Below are positions 26,286 through 39,489 of a stretch of DNA of 64,000 nucleotides, one piece after another (within the stretch, counting starts at the first letter, position 1; each line of letters begins with the position of its first letter). The notes under the pieces were generated by a model. It worked only from the letters and a program-made list of their open reading frames with translations, did no database searches and was not told where the DNA came from. The translations under genes and the position numbers were made by a program. Source of the stretch: Nymphaea colorata (lineage: Eukaryota > Streptophyta > Magnoliopsida > Nymphaeales > Nymphaeaceae); contig NC_045146.1 in NCBI RefSeq assembly GCF_008831285.2, positions 21,529,289-21,593,288 on the forward strand, given 5' to 3'.

Positions 26286-26473
26286 GGCTTTGTGTGGGGT
26301 GCACAATTTTGTTTCAGAGGAAGATGGAAACGAAAGAAGAAGCAAAACGCCGAAAGCTGTTTATCACTTCGATACTGCCGTGTCTATCCGAGAGAGAGAG
26401 CGCGGCACTGCTTTCTAGGTGGTAGTGGAAAATGAAAGCGCGAACGGAAGAGGAGGCTGGTGGCGGGGTTTCA

Positions 26474-26479
26474 TTTATA
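26474..26479 (-). promoter_or_regulatory. TATA box of the RING-H2 gene
   Basis: CTATAAATGA on the - strand lies about 190 bp upstream of the ATG, implying a leader of roughly 160 bp that includes a CT-rich stretch near 26390-26402. Confidence 0.6.
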
Positions 26480-29400
26480 GTGGGAGGGGTGCAGAGCCCT
26501 CTTGGTTTTCACCTCCTTTTTTCTACTGTGATCTTCTTCACAAAGCCTAACCACAAAAGAGCGCGAGAGAGAGTAATTCAATCCAAGCTTGAAGCTTATG
26601 TTGGCAGTCTTTTAAGGTTCAAAGTCTGAGTTGCTTATCAAAATTTAGCAGTAAAAAAGTAATATAATGTACCATTACTTTGTTGAGAAACAACAATCCA
26701 ATTTCCACAAGCCCCTGTCTGGAGAATTTAGATAATCATAAAAAGTACCTTCATGCTTAAAGGTTAAATAAATGTTTACCCCTCAAAAGAACTCACTTTT
26801 TCCAAACTTCGTTCTTCTCAAATCGATCTTGTATAGATCACATTCAATGGGCAGCAAGTAGAAGTAAAATATTGAGATCTGCTAGGGAGTGACGGCATTG
26901 TTACGACTCTTATCTAAGAAACCCTTTGGAGTATAGCTTTTGTCTCTATTTATTGTTTAGCACTAGTAATTAATTTGGATGAACGACTTGCGTGTTATTG
27001 TGGCCCAACCTGTGCCATGCTTGAAAGCGTCTTTTTTCTGCGACCGCCAGCACAATTACTGTTCTATCCAGTTCTGATCTTCAGGGCGAGAGAGTGAAGT
27101 TGATATGAGCAATGGCTTGCGTAGGCCTGTAAATGGCTTGTACCAATTTTAACCGTCTCAGGCTCTCAGTGTGGGTCAATCTACGAAGCAGAATCGATGG
27201 GCTTGTGTTACTACCTGCGTTGAGCATTACCGGGGAGGGGAGGGATGCCTAAAAGAAGACGGAAGTCTCTCTTCCTTTTTAGTGAAGTTTAGGGCTGTTT
27301 TCAAATGAATAAGCATTCCTAGAAATCAAACTGAGCCACCAATTCGACCAGCTGTACTGCACCCCTTCAAACAGGATTACAGGGATATGGCGAACACGTC
27401 TAATTCTTTTCATCTATAAATCATAAGAATATTTACTTTGAAATCTCTCAAACCACTTATTTCATATGGGTACGTGACTCCCCATTTCTTAATTCGTGTT
27501 TGTTTCAATCTCAAACAGACTGTCACTGAATGTCAAAATCTCAAGCAACTTAAACCAGGTGGACTCTCAACATGTTGATCCAATTTGAACATGGCATAGT
27601 AGCACACATACAACAATATGCGACAAGTTAACTTTAAGTCCACAAACCGAACCCTAGTTGGGTCATGAAGCTCACCATGCATGACTCAACTTGAGTTAGG
27701 GATGCAAGTGGTTAGCATATGGTTTTGGCTCCCAGTTTTTTAAGCGTAACAAATTCAATCAAAATCGAGGTTTAATGTGTTCAAGTTACCAGAATCCGAA
27801 CCGTTTACATTTATAGTTGGAGCCCCGGACCTGGTTCTTCCAGGTGACTGACTCTATAGAGGAAAAAGGCCTTCGGGCAGGGCTAATTTGGGACAGATCT
27901 CTGAGAGTTTATCCCACCTATCCTTGTTGCAGAGATCCTTGTCTTATTATGGATGCGAGGTGGATGGGCCATGAAAGACTTTAGTGTTAGAATGTGATGT
28001 GGGCACTGTGGATTGGTCCCTCTGCATCAGTTGTGGTGCTTTCTTTTGCCCTCCTGTTTTGGCTCCAAGGCTACCATGTCAATGACTGAAAAGGGACCAG
28101 AAACCAACCATATTTATGAGCAGCAAATATTGGTCGGGCCCCCATTGTACAGCAGAGCCTGCATCTAGACTTCCCTTGAACGCAGGGCAAGCAGGTAGGT
28201 AAGCCCATTATTTTTGTGTCCCGCCTTCTGAGGGCATGAGCGCTCTACATCTTAAACATGTGGCAGAATTTGATACGGATGGAATGTTCTTCAGAATTCT
28301 TTTTCGTTAATGAAAATGGACAGAAATGCGGGGTAGTTTGAAGATGTTTGGTCCCTCCTCTTACTAACACGCACATCATATCGATGTGTGTTATCCGACA
28401 TTTAGGAGAGCCAAGGTTGTAAGTGTATAATACGCATTTGAGCGGATTAATGCAATCTATTGAAATAGGAAGAGCTCCAAGAGCTGAATGATGAGGAGAG
28501 CGGTCCGTGCAAGAGTGTCTAAGATATATAGGATACTTTTAGGGTGAGCAGGGAAGATGTGTTGAAGCTCTTACCCAATTCATATTGTCCTCCTAAAGTA
28601 TATAGGGTCTACTTTTCAGGTGTCTCAAGTTGTCGTTCCTGCTGCATTTCAATTTATACATTGGTGACCCTGACAGGAGGCAAACCATTGCACACACCAC
28701 CTTGAGACAGATACTCGTGGCCTACTAACTCTTCAATCCAAACCATTGCACACACCACCTTGAGACAGATACTCGGGGCCTACTAACTCTTCAATCCAAA
28801 CCATTGCACTCGCCTCCTTGACACAGATACTCGTTCATGAAGGATTAAATGCGGCCAGCAGGGAATGGGGGCAGTGAAGGTCGTGTTATTAAAAGCGAGG
28901 GGTCAATCCCACCATGGTTTCACCACTTCGCCTTGAAAGAAAGACGCAGGAAACGACAACAAAAAAGAAGAGTATACAAGAAGTAGTCAGGCTATCTCAG
29001 ACCATTAATGCGTTCAAATGTAAGCTTCATAGTGGAGGTGTTTGATCGGTGACTGCACAAGTATTTTACGTGTCCATTACGATTCACTATCAAACAGTAC
29101 TGGTTCGTTTTTTTTCTGGGGTTTTTTAGTTTATCCTTTTCAGGGCAAATCTATATCACCATGTATCTCGACAGGGCAAGTGTTAGTATGGACTCGTTAA
29201 GTATAAAACGGCAGAGATTATTGTGCCAACTGCCTATAAATCAGAAAACTAGTTTTTCCGTTGTCCGAGGAACTATGAAAAGATCGAACCACTTAATGGC
29301 AGTATACCCACATGCATGTCCTCAGGTTACCCATGTTCAGCGTGTTTGCGAAATTCATGGGGGTGGAACATTCCTGTCGATCGATCACGTGAAAAGTGGC

Positions 29401-30230
29401 ATTATTAGAACTTGATCTTGGGTTTTCACTTCAACACTAATTTTTGCTGCATCCTTTCTACTGCTTTCCACATTGGTGGTTATAATATGTAGCCTATTGA
29501 GTGCAGCCCACCATTTATCATTCATTTGGTTGGAACATAGCCTCTATTATGACATGGCAGTCGCGATCAGCAGACATGGGTTTTCTTAATGCGTGTACAT
29601 TACCTGGGCAGGTTTTTCGAGTGGCATAGAGGTTTTGATTGCGGGTTCATAATAATTAGGCTTTCCAACGGATGCACAGATCTTAGGCTGCGTATCTGAA
29701 CCATATATTATTGTGCAACACGGAGAGAGGTGCATCCACTGATCAAAACGCCCCTTTGTTTAAACCTCTGGACAGGAGACTCCAATAAAGGTAAGGGGAT
29801 AGTAAACTGTGCAACTTTCTGTAGTGATTTCTCTTGATGAATCCGCCACAACAGTACATATTTTATATTCCAGGTTCGTCACAAATAGACTCGCAAAAAA
29901 TGTCTGTTAAAACATTTAAAACCAGAGTCCTAGGCATAAGGAAAATCCCACCACGGAATAATATCTCGGAACTACAGGAGATGAGGCCAAAAAAATGTAC
30001 ATTGATACTCACTGCAGTTTCCGGACTAACTCAAAAAAAAAAAAAACCGAGGAAAATACAACGGGAAAAAGAATCGACTCTCATAGGGCTGAAGAAACAT
30101 TAATTTACATGAGCATCAAAATAGGTAAAAAGAAGAGGTACAATAGATTGAATGTTCCAACAGCGTAGTGGTTGCTGGAAGTGGAAGTAGAGCAGACCTC
30201 TTCAGAAGCAACGGCTCGAAAAGAAGATCA
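26480..30230. other. Spacer between the RING-H2 gene and the sphingoid-base kinase
   Basis: No gene is supported. The longest ATG-started frame (29161-29415, 84 codons) has no recognisable motif. A 58-bp minisatellite lies at 28681-28833. The kinase 3' untranslated region probably occupies the last 200-300 bp. Confidence 0.5.
28681..28833. repeat. 58-bp minisatellite, about 2.6 copies
   Basis: Units start CAAACCATTGCACACACCAC at 28681 and 28739, with a third partial, more diverged copy from 28797. Copies 1 and 2 differ at one base. Confidence 0.9.
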
Positions 30231-32084
30231 CTATACACGGTCCTGGGCTGGACGACCAATCAGTCTGCACTGTTCAGGAAGCAGTGAAACAACAACCTGA
30301 CCCTTCATGGAAAGTAGTTCACCATCTACGCCACACCCATTATGAGCATTTTTCCCAGGTTTAAGTCTCAATGACTTTACCTGCAACAGCATCGAGGTAC
30401 CCAATAGTTAATTAGCAGTTTTCATAGAATTGTCATAAAATAAGTGTCATTAATTTTTTTTTTTTTTGGGGGGAAGATAATCACAGGGTAATAAGCACTT
30501 TGGGTGCATAGACGCATCTACCATTGCCCAAAAGTGTAGAAGGGACATACCTGTACGTACTCCACATAGGGCAGTGAGAGGTGTTTGCCGAATTGCATTA
30601 GCAAAAAGAATCTCAATAACTTCAGCCTGCCATTTCCATGAACTAGCAACAAATCCAATGCCCTGTCGTCATGCTCTGCTTTCGGGGCCAACACCTGCGA
30701 ATTCAGATTTTGCACAGTCTTGCATGCATGGTTACAGAGCAAAACACCAAGAAACTCGCCTTTCTGACCAATCCACTTTTCCTCCTGTTTCGGAATTTCA
30801 TGTTTACATGCTTCTGTATCGCCACCCAGCCCCAGAAACTGAAGTGGGTCTTCAGGAAAGCAGTTGAGATCAGTATCCCACTTTGGCTCTGCATCCCAAA
30901 TTGGCCCTGGATCTGACAGGGTTGATGAAATATCTTCTTTGTCATTACCTGCTGCATGCGCCCACGATCCCCGTGAATCATTTGTGGTAGTAAGAGTCCA
31001 ACCCTTTTCCGTCCTTGATTTTGATCTTGTCCTTGGCCGACTAGGGGTTGCTGATAGCGCCGGAGGATGAAGAACTTCTTCGGGTTCATGGGTTGCATTG
31101 CTTCTACCAAAAGACATACGCTTTGCTTTAGGGTCTATACCACGCACAAAATCTGAAGGTTCACTGCCAGCAATAGTACTGGAAGTTGTGTCTAGTTCTC
31201 CTGACATTCTACTTGGAGTCAAAATGGAGTCGATACTTGATAAGCTTGATGCCCTAGTGATTCCAGCAATGGTAGACTTCCTCATGATATCTGGATACAA
31301 GATTGATGAATCTTGAGGATCTCCATGTGCTGCAAGAGTCCCTTCAACATCTGATATAGCCTTTGATACAGGAAGATATTCCACTTCAAAGCTGTACCTT
31401 GGCAAACATAAGAATTTGAGAACCCCTGCAACTAGGTAGCGGAGAGGACCAAAACGCTTCTGATACTTGTCAGAGAGCTCCAGTACTGCAACAAGAAATT
31501 CAATTACATCAATACAGCAGCATACCCCCACCAAAGAGAGATGGTTGCATTTTGAAAGAAGTAATATATGAAGAAACAAGCTAAGCTCAAACTTTTTCTA
31601 GAATCAATGCATTATCTGTTCAAAAAAGCCAAATGTGCATCAGAGATCAAGTCAGCTCTAACATGTCAAATGATTAATCTATTAACTTGATATACCTGCA
31701 AACTTTATTCACAAAATCAGGAGTCTAGCATGCCCATAGAGAGTTAGGACCATTAGGTAACAAAATAAAGAGTCTAAACTCTGAGCAAATAAATCTAGTG
31801 GGAGATTACTTTGAAGCATTGAGGCTGGCGCAGCGCCAAAACAAGAAGCCTGAAACCAGTTGGGACTAATCCTAAGGGGGCTTTTGAAAGACTGAAAAAA
31901 GAATTCAGGCTAGGTTTCTCCACCCCCATGATGGGTAGATGATTTCAAATTTTCAACAAAGATAGGTCCGTCCTTCCCAAGTCGACCTTTCCTGAACAGG
32001 TGAAAGTTTCTGAAAATTTCTACCATTGTTTGATTTCAATATGTAAGAACAGGTGGAATTTCACCCATAAATGCATTTCTGAAA

Positions 32085-32124
<40 letters not shown>

Positions 32125-35100
32125 GTGTGTATACACATACACACATGCACTGTCTTGCATCGAACAAAAAGAGAACATGGAAGCATGATGAAGTATCCAA
32201 CAAAAAACAATGCACTACTGTTTAAAGCTAAACCAGTTGATTTTCTAGAATGGTTAATAAAGTTACCGTCACTAACAAATCCATAATATGAAACAGTAAT
32301 TCCAAAATGTATTCCACCACTTTGTATCCACTCAACAGCAAAAACATCAGTAGCCGTAAGGCCCCCCTGCATATAACAAACAAATTCCAAAACCAGAGTA
32401 AAGAAAGGATACCCAATAAATTGTTAAGGAACAAAAGCATTGACTAGTTCCCTTTCATTCAAACAATTCCGATAATGAAAGAAATCACATGGACAATCAA
32501 ATGCAGACTAAGCAGATTTCAAGCAGATGAGTTAACTATGTTTGAAACTTTGAATTACAATTTCAGTGGCTATTTAATTGTGACGAAAGTTTAATATTGG
32601 TAAGGTGAACTTGTTAAAAAATTATACTCAACAATTAGTAATGAAATTACTAGCCAAAATTTTTATGATAACACATAAGCTTAAGAAAGCAAACATTCCG
32701 AATGCAACAGCAACAGAGGGTAGAGACTCAAATAGACTAGATATATCTGCAGCCAAATTAAGCTTAGGCTTCTCAAGATCAGCTGTTAAAATTACCAGCA
32801 AGCTTAACCTTAGATTCATATCACCTTAAACACAAGGTCAGTTACTTGAACACAACATTTATAAGCTGAAATGATTGCTCAGTTTTGAGTTTTGTCCAAA
32901 TCATCTTAACTGTACAAACAAACAAATCCTGACACATGATAGGATAAGTGACAAAAGGTTGAAATTTTTTTGGGTGAAACTTTTACATAACTTCTTGCTA
33001 ACTTGCTTCTCTGAAGGTTGCAATAATTCATCCACACGAAAAGAAAGGGGCAGAAGATTTGGGTAGTTTCTATTTTTATTTATTGCAGACCATTTGACGT
33101 ACTGAAGATCTAGTTCATCCAAACAATTTTGGCTCTTTGTAATTTTTGAGTCTCCTACATGACCTACAAACATATAGTTTCAGGCTTGCAGCACCACTTA
33201 AGATTATTATGCGGTATGTCAAAAACTAAGCCCACTGGCTTGAGACTATAAGTAGGAAGCGAAGACAAATATATAGGAATAGGATTCCATAGACAGGAAT
33301 TTCACCTAGGGAGATAAGAATTTAATTGTCAGGTGTACAATGTAGCTACCTTCACTATAGTTATTGCAGCAGATACAGGATCCCTGACTCCCAGAACAGT
33401 CCAAACAAGTGAATTATCTGAACCAGCAGGGATTATGCCAATTGGAATTGAAATGGCTTCTTTCTGATCCTTTCGGCAAAGCAAACCATTCAAAACCTGT
33501 GAAAGCTCATAAAATTAACTATCAGTCTGTCCCAACTCAACCAAATTGCTCAACCAAGAGTTAACATCTACACTGATAAGTAAAAGACATAAGTGATATC
33601 ATATTAACTTTCAACTAAAACTAAAACAATATGGCGCTTAAAAATGCTCATACAGAAGATGCCTACACAGAACACCGGGACCAGGACATGGCGACATGAA
33701 TGCAACAGATGAACAAGTTCATGTACTCATACTCTCTAGTAAAACTATCATGCAGCATCAAATCGTCCTGTTTCAATAATGAAGAATTGTCTCCTGCATT
33801 CTAGTGCGCTATGCAAAATGTCAATATAAAAGAAAAAAGACAAATCTTCAGTATTTTCATTGTTGATATGTAGGATGAAGATGTAAAAGGATCACCACCA
33901 ATAACATTTAACTATAATTTGTATCAATTTGCAATTGCAACAGGCCAAATTCTCTTTTTTGTCGTCTCAAACTGCACTTTGAGACCTATATTCAGAACCT
34001 ACCGCTAATGATGCTACCAAGATGGTTCTGTCCTATGTCCCACCTCCCTCCCAATTCTCAAGGAAAATTTTTTAATTGTATTACAAAATGGAGCACATTA
34101 TACAAATAGTTCCAAACAACCAGCACCATAAATAAACAATCTTCTGTCATGTTGCAGAAGTAATACAGATATCTTCATACCTATCTGAAGGGACACTGCA
34201 TATCATCAGGTACCCAGGAAAAATGCTTAAAAGTGTGTAACCATTATTTTGATAACAAAACAAAAATATAAATATAAGAATTATCAGATCAAAACTTGAA
34301 TGTTAGCAGAAAACTTTGTAGGTCAGTATGATATGTTTATCCCCATTCCATGCATTCAAGAATGATGTGTCCTGTATTTTATGCTTGTAACATAATGTTT
34401 TCAAGGGGAGATTTGAAAAAATGACAAGAAAGCAGGATAAGATAAAGTGACACAAATGAAAAGTAATAACAAAGGCTGGTGGAAACTTTTAATTAATCCA
34501 TTCATGATAAAAAAATTCACGCCACAGTAAAGTGGTTATTGTACTTGGAAGATGTAGAAATACAATGTCTAGTACTGCCTATCAAAGAGTGGTGATAGAG
34601 ATGGTTTTGTTTGAGCAATGTCGGTGTCTTTGTCGGATCAGCAACTGGTTAGTGTTTTAAAGATTTTCTTTTCTAAGAACAAAATAGTTAAAAGTTAGAA
34701 TCACCTTTACAAAGTATGCAAGAGAACCAGGCCTGTGTATCTTCTCTGGTATAATTTCATGGCATGAACCATTAATAAAATGCCACAATTTGAGGTTCCT
34801 TTGAGGATGAAGAGAGAAAATTTTGACTTGTATTTAAACAATGGTTAGAGAATCAGGAAGCATAAGTTAAAACATGTAAGGGTCACAATTTCATATCAAA
34901 ACGATGCATCACATATTTTCCCTCATGCTGCCCTCACAAGAAGCTAAATGGATTCCATGTTTTAATAGGTTAACTTGAAAACAGGATATCCAAAGATGAT
35001 AGACGCTAGGAATGCTCCCTTCACCAATAGTGCTGAATGCAAGCTCAACATGTAGGATGAGGTTTGTGTCCATGTAGCTAATTTTTAGCATGTCACCCAT

Positions 35101-37756
35101 CAACATAGCCTCTGACATGAGAAAAAGTTAATTGTGAATGATTAAGACTCCAAGCACCACTATGTTAGAAATAATACCATTGGTTTTCGATTTAGGAAGT
35201 AGTTTTATTCAATATTCACTTATTCATTCTCTTTCGTTGTGTCCTGGATCAGGTTAGTTCTACATATGACCTGGGTCCATGCATGTAAGGGTTCCTTTAT
35301 AAATACCATCATGTAACCTCTATTTGTGGTGGACCTTTAGGAGGCAGCTCCCTCTCAAAATGGAAGAATAGAAGACTACACTTTCCTTGTGTTACTCTCC
35401 TTCTTTGTCTTCTTTCTTCTTCTCTGCATTGATTCAGCAAGGGGGGGATCGGCATGGAAAAAGGCTTGAATTTGCTAGGAGGTATGTTGTTCTTTAATCC
35501 CCTTTCTTAGTTTCAGGCCTGAGAAACCAGTCTCAGCCACACCTAATGGGCTAAACGGAGCCATGCTGTATCAAGCTTGATGTAAAGATGACCAATGAAA
35601 ATATTTACTCTGGTAAATTGCACAACTTCTTTTCCAGGATTCTACTTGGTGGTGCAAGGATTTCTCAAAACATTCATTAGGTGACCAAAATGGTGTCCAT
35701 ATTGCTGCAGACTGCAAACAGACACTCTAATGTGATTCAGGAGACATGCTGTATTAAGCTTGACGTAAAGGTGACCAATGAAGATATTGCTGCAGACTGC
35801 AAAAAGACACTCTAATGTGATTCAGGAGGCATGCTGTAATAAGCTTGACGCAAAGATGACCAATGAAGATATTTACTACAGTAAATTGCACTTCTTTGCC
35901 AGGATTCTACTTGGTGGTGCAAGGATTTCTCAAAACATTCATTAGGTGACCAAAATGGTGTCCGCATTGCTGCAGACTGCAAACAGACACTCTAATGTGA
36001 TTCAGGACAATTAACAAAATTCAACCCTCATAAAGATCATACATCCATTATCAAACACCAGGAACCTTGCTATATAGTAAGCATATTGTCTTGCAAACAA
36101 GGTTTAGTGTGTGTTTATGATTCCCAGGTATTTGCATTTTTTCCACCCTCTGATACTAGTGTCTTCTGTAAATTAAACTATTAGTAAAAATTAAACAACG
36201 CATGCCAAAAATTTAAAATATATGACACTGCCCATTTTGAAGGAGACAGCAGATAAGGAATCTTAGCTTCTATTTGACAAGAAAAAAGTGTAAAACTAAA
36301 TCTAACCTCATTAACAATTCCATCTCCTCCAACACATATAATTCCTGCCAACAAACAAGACACTGCTGTAAAAGCTGGACCAACATTTTAAGTTTTTAAC
36401 TAATATGTACAAGTCACGTATGTGAATCAACATCAATCATATTAACGAAATTTAAAAGAAACAACCATTACCATCTGGACAAGTGTTAAAGTCAACAGTA
36501 GAAGCAAGAGTCCTTGCATGACCAGGTGACGTGGTTTTGACAACTTCCATATTGAAACCTGCAAGCTGATCAGCAGATGTCGAACTCGGTTGTAAGCATT
36601 TACAAAATACATATAGATAAGCTTGGTTTAGCTTCAGTTCTATAAATTGTGACCAGATAATAAGTGAACTACAGGGCGAGCATTCTCTTGCCAAAATCAT
36701 TGAAGCACTCATTAGCATAAGTCAACCACTGGAGAACCAGTGCTTGATGACAACCTGCTTTTTCCTTCTTCTTTTTTGTTCCCAACTAGCAAAAATGCTG
36801 TTCTAGCATACCAAAACAAATACCAAACAAGTAAAATCCAAAAACAAGCAGCTAACCTTAAATATGGGTTCCACTTTGCTATAGAAAACTTTGCTTGAAC
36901 GACCACGTCCAGAGCGTGGATTCAGTATGACGAGCAATGTTGGAGGTTTTTTGCGCATAATGTAAGGCTCAGCAAAGAAATCACTAGAAACCACATCAGA
37001 TCCTTGCCTCTGGGAAGATACTGGATGAGGCAAGCAATTCACATAGCATTGCTGATCTGCAAAACCACTGACCCACTTAATGGCCTCTTCTGAGGTAGAG
37101 GCCAAGAATCTGAAGTCCTTTCTGCACCTCTTAGGCTTTATAAAGCAAGAAAGGCCACATGGTTTCCGCTGTATCGGACATGAATGTACTGTAAAATGTC
37201 TGAGTCCACTATTATAGGAGACCTAGTAGAAGTAGGAAAAGAATATCAGGACAGATAAACAAATTAAAGAGAAAAAACAGATCAATATTCAAACATGGAG
37301 TGTATTGTGTTATATGTAGAGGAAACTTACAGAAATTATGTCATTGATATAAAGGGTGTGAGTCCCCCAAATTAATGCCTTGCTCGTAAGCTTAGCATCA
37401 AATCCATTTTGCTCTATACTTTCCTTGGAAATTTGCACATCAGCATTTGTATTGCGAGTTTTCTTATCCAAGAAAAGCTTGCCTGAGACCACCACATAAC
37501 CTAACAAATCTGAATGTTCATCTCCTATGTCAATTCTGTGTTCATGCACCTTTATCTTATCAAGATCTTCATTGAGAACATTCCCTTCACTTGCTCTAAT
37601 GGATCTTACACTGCCACATTTCTCTGGAAGAACAGTAGGGGAAGACTGCTGCTCAGTCACTACCCTGGGAGACCTACTGCCTGAATGATTACCGGAATGT
37701 CGTGAAAATATGCGCAATGGATTAACATTTCTTTTAAGAGATCCATGCTTCTGCAT
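30231..37756 (-). CDS. LCBK1: Sphingoid long-chain-base kinase, eight coding exons (751 aa)
   Basis: Phosphorylates free sphingoid bases to their 1-phosphates, which are signalling lipids. Exons: 37756-37331, 37222-36857, 36565-36472, 36344-36307, 33496-33350, 32366-32267, 31485-30551, 30380-30231. All junctions are GT-AG and the total is 2,256 nt. The diacylglycerol-kinase-like catalytic domain has LLVILNPRSGRGRSSK (about 238-253), GGDGIVNEV (301-309) and IPAGSDNS (330-337), the nucleotide- and substrate-loop motifs of sphingosine kinases. Downstream are GGLTATDVFAVEW, the plant-specific linker with RGIDPKAKRMS and SDPGPIWDAEPKWD, and a C-terminal HLSLPYVEYVQVKSLRLKPG block. The N-terminus carries EHRIDIGDEHSDLLGY. 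Order and length match Arabidopsis LCBK1 (about 763 aa). The start is the first ATG; upstream extension reaches only TTG. The 2.8-kb intron between exons 4 and 5 contains a local triplication. No lesion was seen. Confidence 0.95.
32088..32121. repeat. (TC)n microsatellite in the LCBK1 intron
   Basis: A pure TC run of about 34 bp in the intron between coding exons 6 and 7. Confidence 0.9.
35562..36007. repeat. Local triplication inside the LCBK1 intron
   Basis: A unit beginning CATGCTGTA-TAAGCTTGA-GTAAAG and ending CACTCTAATGTGATTCAGGA occurs three times: 35562-35744 (183 bp), 35745-35829 (85 bp, middle deleted) and 35830-36007 (178 bp). The outer copies share long nearly identical stretches such as GGATTCTACTTGGTGGTGCA. 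Confidence 0.9.
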
Positions 37757-39489
37757 CTCTACCAACGGTCAGCACGTTCTATAAAGTTCATGAAAGAACC
37801 ACAGAACACACCTACTAAAAACAATATAGATTGGCATTAGCAAGCAATCAAGACAGAAATATGAGAACCTGTTCACCTTATAATCTTATATTAAGCAACA
37901 GAGTGACCATCAGTTGACTTATGAACACACAAACACACACGCAGAAGACAGTAAGGATTAGCAATAGCAAGCAAAAACGACAGACTTATGAGAAACTTTG
38001 CACCCTGTATATGTTCCAGAAATTAAGCATCAAAGTTCATTATCAGTTGACTTATGTGCATACAAATGGATAGTGTAGAGAGAGATGGATACTACTGAAT
38101 ATGCTTTGCCCACACAAAAAGTATGGGCGTACCTAATCTCGATACAGTGTCAGGAAGAAAATCAACCATGTGTATGCATTTGTACATGATTATTTATGTT
38201 GAACGACACCTGAATTTTTACCAGATGAACATTCCGCTGATTACCATTAACCATGTAACAGCAGAGCTTGCTAGAATTCTTTCAAGCTTCTACAAGGTAT
38301 GCCTGTATAATGAGCTGTATAAGGGAGCAGCAACTAAAAGCATTAGCAAAGAGCGATGATGGCATGATATATCTATCTGACGCACACAATGGAAACATTT
38401 AGACAGGGAACCTCGAAGAAGGCATGCTCCTTATGATTAGTTGAACAAGAAAAAGGGATTTATTCCAGGAAGCAAATGATGCCCATCAAACCGAATTCTT
38501 TAAGACAAAATTACATAAAGGAAACAAATATTTTCAACTGATGCAATACCAGCACCTTAAGAACGACCAACCCAATAGGTACACCTAGAAATTGACATAA
38601 GGCAGTTTACGTTATCAAAACATATGACCAAGACACACTCGAGAGCGTCTGCAGCTTCCGATGATCAACTCAGGAACTCCAAACCAGCTCACAAACAGTC
38701 TCGTGACGGCAACATCGATTCTTGGATTGCGTTATCTCGAACTTGGAAGATTCGCTACGATCTTGCCATAGGTGCAACGCTTCGTTCCATTTTATAACAC
38801 AGGTATCAAAGTCAGGGACAGATCAGAATGAATCAAAAGCTTCTTTTTGCATAAAATCTTGATCTATTCATCCAAACCTCTCGTTCACTTCCCATGTCGA
38901 CTCTCGTCATCATCACGCAGCCTTACAATCAAACAATGTATAATCTCGGGAAAATAAACTGAGGAACTAAACCGACTCTCAGCTACATTTAACTCGAACC
39001 TAAATCTTATCAAACGCAAGCATTTCACAAGCATCAAAAGGCCAATTCCGATAAAGATGGAAAATAAACCCTAAAGAAGTCGCAATCCCAAGACAAATCA
39101 ATAAAAGAAGATCGCGCACCTCAACCAGCTCGTCGATCACCTGCGCATTCTCCAACTGAACAAAAACGCAGGACAGAAAGGAAATCAGAGACCGTAATCC
39201 ACCGTCCAAAACCCCGATCTCCAGTAGCAATAAAAGAATCGAATCAAAACTAACATATCGTCGACAGAAACGATCCGATCGATTCCTTCAGAAAGAAATC
39301 TTCAGCGAGGAACGAGAAGAGCGAAATCCAATGAGAAAGAGATCACCCGAACAATTCTCAGAGCCGAAGCTAACTTATTTTCCTCTCCCTCCTTTTTTTC
39401 TTGTTCGTTTTTTTTTTTTTTTTTCTGGGGGGACGGGTTTCTCTTCTGCCGATCAAAACCGTAGAAAAAGGGTTAGAGGTATTTATATA
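37757..39489 (-). promoter_or_regulatory. LCBK1 leader region and promoter (approximate)
   Basis: A TATATAAAT box on the - strand (39481-39489) implies transcription from about 39450. The leader carries a poly-A tract, CT-rich sequence and an upstream ATG at 39256. A plausible donor (GTTGAG, then GTGCGC) lies near 39119, and an acceptor TATAG or GGTAG lies within 45 bp of the start codon, so the leader probably contains a large intron of about 1.3 kb. The exact exon ends are not certain. Confidence 0.45.

Noticed and set aside
25845-26435. 196-codon + strand frame opposite the RING-H2 gene
   Set aside because: It is the GC-rich antisense shadow of a well-supported gene on the - strand.
35164-35445. 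Possible solo LTR starting TGTTAGAAATAATACC with a TATAAAT inside, in the LCBK1 intron
   Set aside because: No matching CA end with a 5-bp target duplication and no primer-binding site or second copy was found.
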